A DNA stretch of 64,000 nt from Aurelia coerulea (lineage: Eukaryota > Cnidaria > Scyphozoa > Semaeostomeae > Ulmaridae): assembly GCA_039566865.1 (NCBI GenBank), contig CM076955.1, forward strand, positions 5,954,501-6,018,500. Direction: 5' to 3'. Below, one piece after another: positions 32,701 to 38,974 of the stretch. A model generated the notes under the pieces. It saw only the letters and a program-made list of their open reading frames with translations, did not search any database and was not told the origin of the DNA. Numbering within the stretch: position 1 is the first letter of the stretch; every line of letters starts with the position of its first letter. The position numbers and the translations under genes are program-made.

Positions 32701-35646
32701 TACAAAGTGTGACACTGCTCCTCCGAAAGCACCAATGGTTGAAATGATCATCCCCAGTGCACCAATGCAGTTTATATCCTTAGATATAGCTTACCTTCCC
32801 AGGGACAACAGCGGCTACCAATACATTCTTCTGATTGGTGACATTTTTTCCAAGTTTATCTCCGCCGTCCCATTGAAAGATCAAACGGCGCCAATAATCG
32901 TTGATGCACTATTGAAGAACTGGATTTTCATTCACGGAACTCCATTTTATATCCTCTCGGATCAAGGATCTAATGTTGATGGAAATATTATGCAAGAAAT
33001 CTGTACCACATTAGGCATTGAGAAACGTCGCTCCTCTGCCTATCATAGTCAAGGGAATGGTTTCGCTGAGAGGAACATCCGCTCCGTAAAGGATATGCTT
33101 CGAGCAGTGTTACTTCATCGCCAGCTTCAACAATCGAAATGGCGTTCGATCTTGGGTAGTCTCGTTTTTGCTTTAAACACAACAATCAGCAAAGCCACTA
33201 AATGTGTTCCATATGAAGTAGTGTTTGGACGCCCTGCCGTTCTACCCCAAGACATTATTTTCGGAACCACTCCAGACGAATTTGAGCATACATCAGCATC
33301 CGATCATCTCCACGCTGTCTCGTCATCATTAAATGATGTTTTCGAACAAGTTATGAGCTCGTTAGCATTGAGTAAGAAAACAATGCAACGTCATTACAAT
33401 AAGAACATTCGTTTCAACGATTACAAAGAAGGACAAAAGGTATGGTTAAAGAATAAGCATTACAAATCAGGCGAGAACCGCAAACTGGCCCCGCGAAGAA
33501 ATGGTCCCTGGTTTGTTTTAAGAAAGCTGCCAAACGGAGTGAACTTTAGAATTGAAAATTCTCGAAAAGAACAAAAGGTGGTGCATCATGATCGATTGTT
33601 ACCATTTATTGAAAGAGACGCCGAATTAATGTCAGACGAAGAACCTAATCAAATAGAATTGTCCGAAGAAGAACGTTCAGTTGTATCCGAATCGTCATCA
33701 GAAAGCTCCGCAAGTGATTACGAGGAGGATTTGCAGGACGAACTCAACCAACAATTGTAGGAAGACATTGTTGCCCGAAGAAACTACCCTCGTCGTAACA
33801 GACGAGTTCGTGAACTGCCGGATGCTATTCCGTGGAACGTTATCAATATTTAGAATTAGTTTAGTTTCGCTTAGATTTAGGTATATCGTTTAGTTTTATT
33901 AGGGGGGGGAGAAATGTAGGATAGGTTACCCCCTGTTCCGCTTTGGTTCCTTTGTGCCTTTGTGCACGTATTGCTGTGCTGTCACGATATTTAGTCATTC
34001 TGTGACAGTACTCAGTATAGTAAACTAAGATTCGTAAGACTTCGATATTAGCGACTTACAATAGGCCTTTTGAAATATGCGAAACACTATGTGCAAGAGG
34101 ATACATTAAGGAATATGTATCTTAGTATTGTTCAACCACATTCAGTTATTGTTGCTCTATTTGTGGATGTTGCGGGGAATCTAAAGTGAAAACCTTGCAG
34201 AATTTACAGAACAGAGCTGCTAGAGTTGTTACAAGTAGCCCTTTTGACACTTCAACTGCTCCTCTATTGCAGTGGCTTGGCTGGCCGTCAATTGATAAAC
34301 TGATTAATCGAGAAACATGTACAATGGTACATAAATCCTTGAATGACCTCGCACCGTTCCCTTTATGGTAGTTCCTTGATCCGCTGTTTTCTGGATCCGC
34401 CATTCCAACATTCCGTCAAGAGAGCTCGAGAGGTATCTTATGTAGAGATATGTTGGAATGGCGGGTCCAGGAAATGGCGGATCCAGGAACTACCGTAAAG
34501 GGAACGGTAAGACGGACTAAAGAGATAGACTTTGGGGCAAGTCTAGTAATGAAACGACAAACAAGACAAACATGCGTGGCCAGCAATCGAAACCCACGAG
34601 CTCGCAACAAGTAAGCACGCTCCTTCGTCGCGCATAAAAATTGCTGATTCATGGTGACAGTTGTTTCTTGTGGAATCTTTCTCGTGACTCTTCAGTACCG
34701 AATAATCCCCCCTGATTATCAAAATTTTCCAGACACCCCCCCCCCCACTTTTATTCCAACATCTCTTCTCTTATCAATTTTTGGAAAAATGAAATAATAG
34801 TGAACACAATTTTTGAAACATACGCGAAACATACGTGTTTAACACGACAATTTTCAATTTTTTCAAAATCCCACCTCATTGGGGGACCATTTCAAACCCC
34901 TGATTATTCTCACCTTCCCCCCCCCCCTGTTTATTTGGCACTCGAGATCCAGAGTACACGATTTAACACGCCAAGGACTTTCAAGGGCCCCAGCCAGTTC
35001 CAAGGCAAGCTTATTGCTTTGCCAAGAAACGCCCACTTTTCAGATTTGCAAGTTCAAAAATGGAGACTCGAGTCGGGAAGCACACAGGAAGCCCATACAT
35101 ATTAGCCTGCGTGCAGATCGAGTCTGCACGCAGGCTTATACATATTGCAGTTTATTTGAAAAAAAAATGCTTTTTTATATTAAAATATTGATGAATTTTT
35201 TAAAACCATTGCGTGATATCAAACTGTAAAATAGGCTTCCGTCGTGTGGATGTGGAGAGTGATGATAGCAAAACTTAACTGGCAAACTTCGACAAATTGC
35301 AACAGATAGAGTCGGCCTACGCTTAACGAGAAACGTGAAAATATGAATAAGCAAAACCAAGATATAACTTACGCAAGACATCGACGCGTCCTTCCTTAGC
35401 CAGAAGTTCATCAACAACTTTGCTTATGTCTTCGTCTGATGTAACATCAAGCTTCTCAATGAAAAGGGTCTTTCCAAGCACTTCGCTGCCATCTTTCTCA
35501 AGGTCGCCTTTCTTGCCAAGATTTCTCATCGTTGCATAAACTTTAAACCTCTTTTCTGCATCTTTTGCCAGGAGAACTGCAGTATCAAGGCCTATACCAC
35601 TTGAGCAGCCTGTTATCAGGACGACTTTTTGTCTGCTTCCAGCCAT
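14440..35646 (-). CDS. Short-chain dehydrogenase/reductase A (RDH8/17-beta-HSD1-like), whole gene
   Basis: Three exons, 35646-35373, 16041-15765 and 14761-14440, give 873 nt (290 codons plus stop). Phases agree: exon 1 ends one base into a codon and exon 2 ends two bases into a codon. The product is a classical NAD(P)-dependent SDR with TGCSSGIG at residues 12-19, NNAG at 93-96, and catalytic Ser146, Tyr159 and Lys163 in YTASK. Length and signature spacing match the retinol dehydrogenase 8/17-beta-hydroxysteroid dehydrogenase 1 group, so retinoid or steroid oxidoreduction is likely; the substrate cannot be read from sequence. Intron 1 is 19.3 kb because LTR and DNA transposons accumulated in it; intron 2 is 1.0 kb. 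A tandem paralogue lies upstream at 44347-60182. Confidence 0.88.
15100..15235 (+). repeat. Fragment similar to a LINE 3' end
   Basis: The stretch with GGGGTAGTCATAG, TCGCTCC, GGTATCGTCCCTGTAGTG and ending TTTAATATGAATAAAAAAAAG matches the 3' end at about 62885-63015 in order and spacing. Both end in A-rich tails, so this is probably a short 5'-truncated LINE insertion in intron 2 of dehydrogenase A. Confidence 0.6.
15765..16041 (-). CDS. SDR A, exon 2 (catalytic exon)
   Basis: The acceptor TTTTTTGCAG ends at 16042. The exon starts with NNAGFGWIG and carries NVHG, the catalytic TVTS serine and YTASK. I placed the donor at GTACGT (15764-15759) rather than the overlapping GTAATT four bases on. 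Only the former keeps phase with exon 3, and copy B has the equivalent GTGCGT. 277 nt, exactly as in copy B. Confidence 0.9.
16050..17550. other. Intron 1 of SDR A, no element resolved
   Basis: No gene seen. From about 16924 the sequence (AGGGGCGGGCAAGTACTG, then ATAACCAGTTATTTTA and several 'CTACCTTTGTC' words) is loosely similar, inverted, to 27500-27640 (GGCGGGCACGTCACACTG on the other strand), so a decayed repeat family is present in both places. Boundaries are unclear. Confidence 0.3.
17570..17735. repeat. Cluster of CCATACTTAATGG words
   Basis: At least seven copies of CCATACTTAATGG or one-to-two-base variants (17574-17734) occur in about 165 bp, often as close pairs. The spacing is irregular, unlike a microsatellite. 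It could be the core of a small palindromic element or a cluster of protein-binding words. Confidence 0.6.
18530..19012 (+). repeat. BEL 5' LTR
   Basis: 483 bp, starting TGTTGGAGAATTTCC and ending TTCTGTAAAA rather than the usual CA. The end is fixed by the 5-bp target duplication after the 3' LTR and by the primer-binding site two bases downstream. Confidence 0.92.
19015..19031 (+). promoter_or_regulatory. BEL primer-binding site
   Basis: TGGTCCACCGAGCCGGA starts with TGG, complementary to a tRNA CCA end, two bases after the LTR. From memory it fits the 3' end of tRNA-Tyr with about two mismatches. Naming the primer would need the tRNA set of this species. Confidence 0.55.
19054..21243 (+). 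CDS. BEL Gag and aspartic protease (N-terminal part of the polyprotein)
   Basis: 729 codons. Residues 1-350 are a helical Gag with the retrotransposon segment RLPKLETKKFNGDVCEWQEF. Three Cys/His clusters follow: CIYCQGSHEEKNC at 357, CFSCLKPNHRSFQC, and CPTCQGKHHVSIC. The protease has its catalytic DSG at about 476 (VLFDSGSHKTFI). The frame ends in an intrinsic stop at 21243, but the natural continuation into RT is in the +1 frame. The frames meet at a run of seven A (21202-21208), so either one base was gained there or a +1 slip is used. BEL elements normally have a single polyprotein. Confidence 0.93.
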   Translation: MSTKASKQIVRKTHRVEIARILDKINALFLDEDVNTRRIRNYEAQLKEKVEILKSLDGEILELLSVEGDEDACVTEVAEVSNWNEQINIALFEIADLSEELKPMKRYDSMNSVKSTSSTNSTVRKIRARLPKLETKKFNGDVCEWQEFWDAFESAIHNNDELSTVDKFAYLRHLVEEPARKVISGFRQTEKDYESALECLKDRYAKPEVIKRAHINEMAGTPNVPEDDVVGLRAAYDRIETHFRALEALGVGMETYSSIVVPLIMEKFPRDIRTNLIRNTRKKLLEWDMKDLLDSLRVELEILESHIPLLTSLMLEKPAKSEPSSSSRRTTTNSNRPRQERSTASALHTRENNVRKCIYCQGSHEEKNCMRVTNLDERKSIVKKSGRCFSCLKPNHRSFQCRSRVSCPTCQGKHHVSICDSAPIAAKTTLSPSAPPFKATTTSSLSNIGYGGRAVLQTAQATLAGFGDSKVRVLFDSGSHKTFITRSVVESLGIQPSRREELGIKTFGAQNVETKERDVVKIELKALRGDESVFIEAFVVDTISEICNEHVELIKNDFLHLKKLWFSDVCRSEETLQIDILVGIDFLWSILEEQTIRGEPGQPVAVNTKLGWVMSGPLSGKKLNSVENANVNFLPSFPNSILHSSTSNDRELDSAVQKLWDLETLGIKKEDEVHANLIDDIEFTGQRYSVKLPWKVGHKPLPSNYLLSLSRMSSQLKKTETETRNFEGV
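21230..24508 (+). CDS. BEL Pol: reverse transcriptase, RNase H, integrase
   Basis: 1092 codons counted from the first ATG; real synthesis probably arrives from the upstream frame. RT shows VRVVYDASCK, RAVFGVNASPFLL and the catalytic YVDD at about 174. RNase H begins near LHGFGDASKKAYCA. The A17-type PRLELMSAR segment follows. Integrase has a His-Cys zinc region ending in CVTCKK, and catalytic Asp at about 749 (GIDFAGPL), Asp at 812 (NSDNAK) and Glu at 859 (HFERLV). No internal stop is present, so this copy may be competent apart from the frame junction. The C-terminal tail is basic. Confidence 0.95.
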   Translation: MKEYDAIIKEQLDKGIIERVTEMEQPSRVHYLPNQAVVREEAETTKVRVVYDASCKDGKKGTSLNDCLHVGPSLTPLLFDILVRFRENCVPLVGDIEKAFLNIEIDPADRDVLRFLWPENIQDPNSEIAVYRFQRAVFGVNASPFLLNAVLRYHIDQYRETDPEFCDKLSADFYVDDLCTGARNVEDAFKLYLRAKERMKEGGFRLRKWKTSEPDLAQKIECEEGTESKIAVSVERAEESYAKASLGTSDSQKATKILGITWNNVQDNLEFDLGKWASGSDEKTITKRSILRQIARLFDPLGLVSPITVQAKALFQELCIEKLDWDDELPDAKKEQWHRWVSDLKVVDKITIPRCLYKGNNEEIKSCYLHGFGDASKKAYCAMIYLVYETSDGYHSRLICSKTRVAPLKDLSIPRLELMSARILATLMDTVRNALSSQVKIDGVKYWLDSKTALYWIYNNGEWRQFVQHRVNEILKLSNKEDWGHCPGVQNPADLGSRGVTAATLRDSSLWWEGPEWLIKGRELWANEFELQDTQETSAERKKAAVLATIAVQETGIHKVMDINRYSTLNQLLRVTAMVMRFIRNAKLKVSGNQTETGKISVHEIQKAETSWIIGAQQTLRKSANFPKTSQQLGIFEEGEILKCKGRLEHADLEPGARYPIILPRDHRLTILIVFDCHCRVLHDGFKSTLAELRSKFWITKGRQYVKKLVNKCVTCKKLQGKHFNAPPTAPLPEFRVSEAPPFSRIGIDFAGPLYVKDKSNEMQKHYIALFTCCVTRAIHLELVEDLSTSTFIRSFRRFTARRGTPSLVNSDNAKTFKAAKKFLDKLFVDQHFLTFLRSRRIVWKFNIPLSPWQGGHFERLVGSVKRTLRKVLGNAKLRYDEIHTVLVEIEGILNSRPLTYSYDEIGFDVLTPFHLMYGRRLSQLADFVDTGEQEEENSTLMSKRFLYLVKKLDHFWKRWRGEYLIDLRESHRCRSQETSDAKIGEVVLIHEDNVKRNQWKMGVIDNLIQGRDGQIRGAKVRVVSRGKPDFIDRPLQKLFPLEVCDGTERNVDREERKKSEMSIETERPRERSTRAAAKDARWKSRMMLDSY
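24525..25007 (+). repeat. BEL 3' LTR
   Basis: 483 bp, differing from the 5' LTR at one visible position. It is followed directly by the GATGG target duplication. Confidence 0.92.
25700..26860 (+). mobile_element. Decayed hAT transposon with transposase remains
   Basis: TIRs CAGGGACCGCGGAGC and GCTCCGCGGTCCCTG are flanked by a perfect 8-bp duplication TTACTGAG (25692-25699 and 26861-26868). The 1161-bp interior still encodes parts of a transposase (see 25828-26360) and ends with the module CGTGGTCAAGAAAATTATTC followed by GGGGGCTTCGCCCCC, which recurs in other hAT elements of this window. Confidence 0.9.
25828..26360 (+). pseudogene. hAT transposase fragments (ZMYM/DUF4371 type)
   Basis: Two pieces are recognisable. 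About 25828-26085 reads RRIYFEALDLIVEAINERF, typical of the region before the third catalytic part of hAT transposases. After stops and lost sequence, about 26180-26350 reads RSFSLARRLKTWLRSRM and KRFNNLAILHNHKQRT, the C-terminal dimerisation (hATC) region. The N-terminal zinc finger and first catalytic residues are missing. Not functional. Confidence 0.8.
27001..27372. mobile_element. GC-ended MITE, CCCGGGGGGG family
   Basis: Ends CCCGGGGGGGGTACT and CCCCCCCCCCGGG are flanked by a perfect 8-bp duplication CTGTGTAG (26993-27000 and 27373-27380). The interior has at least five copies of ACCCTGTCGCATAA or variants in one orientation, plus a directly repeated 60-bp block (GTGTAGAACGCAATTTTTGC, twice). 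The 8-bp duplication fits hAT or another 8-bp superfamily. Confidence 0.85.
27860..28337 (+). pseudogene. LINE reverse-transcriptase relic, 5' piece (split by gypsy)
   Basis: Encodes GIPQGSCLGPLLFLIYINDL, the catalytic box MYADDTAISF, and then the palm/thumb region with WLQGKKLSLNVVKTQAM and ETKYL. It is interrupted at 28338 by the 5' LTR of the gypsy element, and the same LINE sequence resumes at 34065. The sequence before about 27860 is not LINE, so the copy is 5'-truncated. CR1/L2/jockey-like, not assigned further. Confidence 0.85.
28338..28491 (+). repeat. Gypsy 5' LTR
   Basis: 154 bp, from TGTAGGATAGG to CGACTTACA. It contains GTTCCGCT twice in tandem where the 3' LTR has one copy. TCATTC at 28426-28431 matches the initiator consensus TCAKTY and would place the transcript start at A28428, leaving only 64 nt of R-U5 sequence. 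Confidence 0.92.
28428..28506 (+). promoter_or_regulatory. Predicted self-priming pair of the gypsy element
   Basis: The 14 nt ATTCTGTGACAGTA (28428-28441) are perfectly complementary to TACTGTCACAGAAT (28493-28506), one base after the LTR end, where a tRNA would normally bind. No TGG-starting tRNA site is present there. The upstream partner begins exactly at the putative initiator A, so the RNA 5' end could fold back and prime minus-strand synthesis, as established for Tf1 of fission yeast. This is inference from complementarity. Confidence 0.65.
28515..29396 (+). CDS. Gypsy Gag
   Basis: 293 codons from an ATG 23 nt after the LTR. The first 190 residues are a helical capsid-like region, with KDYFVNGLHQKMQVAL typical of gypsy Gag. 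A basic linker follows, then zinc knuckles CRSCQSTDHYVREC (from residue 256) and CQACGNKGHD. The stop UGA at 29394-29396 is followed directly by CUAG, and the pol frame continues in phase, so Gag-Pol could be made by readthrough. No frameshift is needed. Confidence 0.92.
   Translation: METKVQSFDGSGNVKIFIEKISLRSALKGFEGEKAAQNLASRLEGRAFDVYLRLSPTDKKDPDKIKEELMKEFELGNQDREIAIQELASRKRQQDESPQMFAFKIQELVKLAYPTFNDETRQTIAKDYFVNGLHQKMQVALKSLSKFSTASLNDLAKETTRLQIAGIQSLASSQQGHCMSVNTDTEGFVDSIADKVLEKMKGMSVGAPGGSEASPSVNYFGKRSNRFTTRGKNQSYPRSRNFRGGYQASNPKSQKCRSCQSTDHYVRECPSRFCQACGNKGHDSWDKSCPNYQ
29394..29400 (+). promoter_or_regulatory. Putative stop-readthrough signal UGACUAG
   Basis: TGACTAG occurs exactly at the gag/pol boundary, with pol open in the same frame for the next 1.9 kb. 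UGA CUAG is the best-known readthrough context in animal genes and some RNA viruses. Readthrough of a Gag stop is known for gammaretroviruses. Confidence 0.6.
29397..31359 (+). CDS. Gypsy Pol, N-terminal part: protease, RT, start of RNase H
   Basis: Open from the codon after the gag stop. The first ATG is at 29454, but readthrough entry is more likely. Protease has LLDTGASCSLMD (Asp codon at 29496) and VILGRDFL. RT shows SSPWNSPIILVKKKDGSMRF, PFGLCNAGASYQRM and catalytic YMDD (30735-30746). RNase H begins with VVKVDASNYAVGG, then HPVAYFS and NKEAFALVLAVRHW. At 31360 the frame runs into an inserted DNA element and stops at 31379. Confidence 0.93.
31360..32127. mobile_element. DNA transposon (P- or hAT-like, noncoding) inserted in gypsy RNase H
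   Basis: TIRs CCAGTATGGAA and TTCCATACTGG are flanked by an 8-bp duplication CTTGGCTG (31352-31359 and 32128-32135). Just inside both ends are clustered GGTGCAC words: six on the left within 120 bp, including the perfect palindrome GTGCACCGGACATGTCCGGT+GCAC at 31381-31404, and several on the right. Such subterminal repeats usually bind the transposase. The middle holds CCTGGGGACTTCGTCCCCAG, the hairpin module of the local hAT elements. The 136-codon open frame inside is not recognisable as transposase. Confidence 0.85.
32136..33760 (+). CDS. Gypsy Pol, C-terminal part: rest of RNase H and integrase
   Basis: The frame differs from the upstream half by exactly the 776 bases added by the insertion and its duplication, so the frame was open before insertion. 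RNase H ends with NSDHNPL and ADALSR. Integrase has the H-H-C-C zinc region ending CETCQRTK, catalytic Asp codons at 32783 (LDIAYL) and 32960 (LSDQGSN) and Glu at 33068 (GFAERNI), which gives DD35E spacing. A GPW/F segment (RRNGPWFVLRKL) follows, then an acidic Ser/Glu-rich tail. The coordinates start after the insertion, not at a methionine. Confidence 0.93.
33915..34060 (+). repeat. Gypsy 3' LTR
   Basis: 146 bp, identical to the 5' LTR except for one missing GTTCCGCT unit. It is followed by the ATAG target duplication and then by the resumed LINE sequence. Confidence 0.92.
34065..34351 (+). pseudogene. LINE relic, 3' piece (after the gypsy insertion)
   Basis: Continues the LINE C-terminal region: LLKYAKHYVQEDTLRNMY, then, after a frame change near 34140, NLQNRAARVV and QWLGWPSIDKL with CTMVHKSLNDLAP. 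It is cut at about 34352 by the palindromic element. The order and spacing match the piece at 27860-28337. Confidence 0.82.
34353..34508. mobile_element. Hairpin MITE ending ACCGTTCCCTTTA
   Basis: The two halves are inverted copies: ACCGTTCCCTTTATGGTAGT at the left and ACTACCGTAAAGGGAACGGT at the right. Each contains TGGATCCGCCA-like words and CATTCCAACA/TGTTGGAATG. The loop is about 40 bp. 156 bp in total, noncoding, inserted at the broken end of the LINE. Confidence 0.75.
34509..34635 (-). repeat. Possible tRNA-derived SINE fragment
   Basis: On the minus strand GCGCGACGAAGGAGCGTGCT is followed 25 nt later by GTGGGTTTCGATTGCTGGCC, reminiscent of tRNA A- and B-box spacing. The sequence is absent from the matching intron position of dehydrogenase B (near 59636), where the shared text AAAAATTGCTGATTCATGGT begins directly. 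It is thus an insertion specific to copy A. The SINE identity is weak. Confidence 0.35.
35102..35140. repeat. Short perfect hairpin AGCCTGCGTGCAGA
   Basis: Arms AGCCTGCGTGCAGA and TCTGCACGCAGGCT are separated by 5 nt (TCGAG). The same 16-mer TAGCCTGCGTGCAGAC occurs at about 51980-51995. It is probably the end sequence of a small transposon family. Confidence 0.55.
35373..35646 (-). CDS. SDR A, exon 1 (start codon, nucleotide-binding motif)
   Basis: Begins at ATG 35646-35644 (context AAAATGG) and encodes residues 1-91: KVVLITGCSSGIG, the Rossmann dinucleotide loop, and LDVTSDEDI, the acidic strand end that contacts the adenine. The donor GTAAGTTAT starts at 35372. It is nearly identical to exon 1 of copy B. 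The downstream intron also aligns between copies (for example AAGAAACGCCCACTTTTCAG at 35023 and 59741), evidence of a duplication that included intron DNA. Confidence 0.92.
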
Positions 35647-35734
35647 TTTGTTTCAGATCCGTCTAGCTTTGTTACTGAGCTAAAAGTACCTGCCCTGTCA
35701 ACCTTATTGGATTACAGCTCAAATGAAAACTCGG

Positions 35735-35783
35735 CCTTTTATTTAGATGTCTTTCAGCAAGCAGCTGACTCTAGATGACTTGC
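35735..35783 (-). promoter_or_regulatory. Putative promoter of SDR A, conserved with SDR B
   Basis: On the gene strand GCAAGTCATC (35783-35774), then GAAAGACAT, then the TATA-like ATAAAAGG (35742-35735). The same three elements with the same spacing (32 nt between first and last) occur upstream of SDR B at 60265-60217. The TATA-like box is 89 nt from the ATG here but only about 35 nt in copy B. Confidence 0.55.
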
Positions 35784-35913
35784 AAAAGCGAAATTAACAA
35801 TTGCTTGCGGTAGATTTACTGTTGACGGTTACTATTGACTATTGACTATTGACTTAGACACGCATGGATCGATCGTACGATACAAGCATAGGTACAGGTG
35901 GGTACAGGTATCT

Positions 35914-36321
35914 CAGGCCCGATACCAGCCTTAATTCATAGGGGGGCAAGGAACCAAACTTTTCCGACGCTATAAAATCAACAACAACAACAGCAACAAC
36001 CCCAATTTTAGGAACATACGTTAAAAGGACTGTTGTGCTCTTTTAATGACTAGATTTTGGAAATATTTCGTAGTTTCAACGTTGGAGCCTTAAAAATTGG
36101 TCAATATGAAGAAAAAATGCTGTAGATTCAAAATTCATGTCAAAATTTATCCTCGAAAGTCGATAAATTTATGTTCTATGCATCATTTTCTCAGTAAAAT
36201 CTTCTAAATGTGAGCCTGTAGCAACAACAAAAATCCGACAAGTGGAGTAAAATTTCCGACAAATGGCCTTCTGGGGGGGGGCGCTCCGCCCCCAGCCCCC
36301 CCCCCACTGGCTTCGGCCCTG
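35914..36321. mobile_element. Non-autonomous hAT transposon
   Basis: Ends CAGGCCCGATACCAGCC and GGCTTCGGCCCTG are flanked by a perfect 8-bp duplication AGGTATCT (35906-35913 and 36322-36329). TIR match is imperfect at the left. The right end has GGGGGGGGGCGCTCCGCCCCC, the GC hairpin typical of the local hAT group. 408 bp, noncoding. It lies about 160 bp upstream of the SDR A promoter. Confidence 0.85.
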
Positions 36322-36329
36322 AGGTATCT

Positions 36330-38480
36330 ACTACAACTAAGCGTTTGAGGTGGCGAGATAAACGATCCATGTCCTCGTGTGCATACTGTTGTGTAACCAT
36401 AGCTGTTTATGTATTTTAGTCCGAGTTTTATGTGTAATAGTGGGAATAGTGAAGGATAAACAAGGAAAATGGCAAGACGCAGGAATGTGTAACCGCTGAC
36501 CATGCGCCACTTTGCGTCTGCACTGCAAGAGAATGTTTTGGAGCGCGGCTACGGCCCTAGAACTTAGGGGTAGCGGTTATTTGCCCCGATCACTCTTCAT
36601 CCGTTCCCGATGTTCCAAACCACATGTGACATTTTATTTTCAACGACTTTTGACGTGCCACGAAGGTGAAGAAGAAGACTTTTCATGAACATCAGTGGCT
36701 GGAAATCACTTTTTGTATCAACGGGATGTGTGCCTAAATTCGTGGAAATTACCAGAATATGAAAATCTAATTTTCTAGAAAACAGGACCATGCCTCATCA
36801 CCATTTTCTCTTGAGACGGAGCTCAACATGTGGTCAAAATGGCGGTGTTGGTGAGTTGTTTTGCAAATATTGCGTTTGATTGCTCCACCTTCGAAAATGC
36901 ACGTTACTCTTCGCTAAGCGACATGGTGCTAGCTTTTCCAGGTCTAAAGTATCGGACGATCAGAGAATCAAACAACTCTCAAATATCTTACCGTTTATTT
37001 TACTTGAAACTTTAACATACTGATTGTATAATTTCTTGACGATTAGACTATCTGTGCCACCATACCTTGCTAGATAGTTATTTGCCGATCTTTGGTGAAA
37101 TTTTGATAAAATCACTGGACTAAAAATACCACCAGTTCAACAAAGATTTGTGGAAAATCAAGACCATGCCTCATCACGAAACTCTATTCCTTTGTTTGTA
37201 ACAGAATGAGGATGGAAAATGTTTTGTCGTCATGTTTCGGAAATATTGCGTTCAAACGGGATAATTAATTTCTTCAGATGCAAGAACAGTGGTCTCAACA
37301 ATGCTTAGGGCCTAGCCATATGCGCTTAGGCCACCACAATGGTCCATTGCCAGCTAGACCAGGCTAGGCCATTGCCAGAGCATTTTGTTTACAAGCTAAG
37401 GCTGGGCACAGTCCAGTGTTTCCTTCAATTCAACCAATGGTGTTGCAAGTACATTTAGTAAAAATCTTATTGGATAATGACTATGGTAATAAACAAAAAA
37501 GAAGTATACAAACCATAGATAGGCTATATATTACTTACTGACTGAGCTTTACTTGCCCATGTCTATGGTGTGGACTTCCCCGTGACTGTGTAAATGGCAG
37601 AAATACAGAGTATCTTCCAGGTAACATGCTAAGCAAGTATGTCTTAATTTGGTATTAATCTGAGAGCTGAGTTTTTATAAAGAATTTCTCTTTGAAACAT
37701 TCATATGAAAGATCCTTGGCTAGTGCACCTGGGCAAGTAGTGTTAGGGTCTAGATGACTACTGCAGTAGTATCTACCAGAAAACATGGACAGCTATGCGG
37801 TAAAGCCCTACATCTAAGGAACCATCTTACAAGAAACTCAGACTCTGAATTTTTTGTAAGGACTATAATGTAATGGGCTAATTAAGTGAGAAGTGGGTTT
37901 TTAAGGGCAGGACTTGATTGTCTTTCTTCCTCTTTTCTCTTCTAGATGATGAAAAATGGTAAATTCCTCAGCATTGAATACTGGCTTCTTGGATGATTTG
38001 AAAGCATGTAACAAGGGTATTTGAGGAGCAGTTCTTAACTCTGATAGAAAGGTGTCTGGACCCCCTCTGGATAGGGCTAACAAGCTTCCTTGTAACCGTG
38101 CAGCTATGTTTGTCAGAAGGATTAATGTAAATATCATGAACTCAAGAATTTTTTGTTGAAGCTCGATATTGAGAGACACTTTGCTGTATGCTGAGAATAA
38201 GGACGTACCTATGCAGCAACACATTGGTTTTCTAACAGTGCTTTTATTGTTGTGCTTAAATATTAATTCTATACTATAATACTAGGTCATTGTATTTACT
38301 ACAAATGGCATGCTTGTATTTTGTGTTGTCTTCTGCAACAGAACTCTTCCTCTTATTATCTGCATGTTTGTTAGGCCAATTCATTTACGAGGACAGAGAA
38401 TATCCTCATATTGTAGGATGAAGAATATCCTAGAAATACTACAATCCTGGCAAAATTCATTGAGACAAATGCATTTCATT
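36330..38480. other. No recognisable gene
   Basis: AT-rich upstream flank of SDR A. Two places near 36790 and 37165 repeat the wording CATGCCTCATCACNA, suggesting an old local duplication. At 37820-37916 there is a decayed piece of the TAAGAAAC/GGGTTTTTAAGGGCAGGAC repeat type. No exon could be supported. Confidence 0.4.
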
Positions 38481-38487
38481 TTGACAG

Positions 38488-38652
38488 CAGTGGCGGACAC
38501 TTTGCCAAATATTGGGGGGGGAGTGCAAAGTAATTGTTTCAGTTAAAAAGCATTGTTTATTTCCATTTTTTGTGAACAAAATATCTTTGTTCTAGCCAAC
38601 ATTGGGGAGGGGGGGCAATCCCACCTCCTGCCCCCCAAAGTGTCTGCCACTG
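38488..38652. mobile_element. Short hAT-like MITE ending CAGTGGCGGACACTTT
   Basis: TIRs CAGTGGCGGACACTTT and AAAGTGTCTGCCACTG, with G-runs inside the left end and the C-rich complement at the right. 165 bp. CAGTGGCG is a hAT-type terminus, but the flanks (TTTGACAG, GTTGCCCT) show no duplication, so the assignment rests on the ends alone. Confidence 0.7.
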
Positions 38653-38974
38653 GTTGCCCTGCCTGCTTCAAACTACTTCCTTCCACTGCTGAAGACCTCA
38701 CCCCATTTCAATGTGGATATCATAAAAGAACACATAGTTGTGAAGTCATCTATCTGTGACATAATTTATTTGCTTCCATCTGCTTCTAACATTGCAATGT
38801 GGTCTTAACTGGAAATTTCCTCCATTATGCAAATTTTCTCAAGATTATAATTTATATTATTTGCAAAACTATTTTGAGTATGGAACCATTCTACTGACAA
38901 TAAAAGTGTCTGTCAAAGGGCCAAAAGCAATAACTGACAACAACTTTCTGGCAACATCCCCTTTTTTTGTGATA

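Larger units (their letters stand above)
28338..34060 (+). mobile_element. Ty3/gypsy LTR retrotransposon, young, interrupted by a DNA element
   Basis: Short LTRs (28338-28491, 154 bp; 33915-34060, 146 bp) are identical apart from an 8-bp tandem duplication in the 5' copy. ATAG is duplicated at 28334-28337 and 34061-34064. Gag and Pol lie in one frame separated by a UGA. Pol order is protease, RT, RNase H, integrase, as in Ty3/gypsy. A polypurine tract AGGGGGGGGAGAAA precedes the 3' LTR. It sits in a LINE relic, antisense to dehydrogenase A, and carries a 768-bp insertion in RNase H (31360-32127). Confidence 0.95.

Noticed and set aside
38480..38660. 8-bp duplication for the CAGTGGCGGACACTTT element
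   Set aside because: Flanks TTTGACAG and GTTGCCCT differ, so the element is called on its TIRs only.
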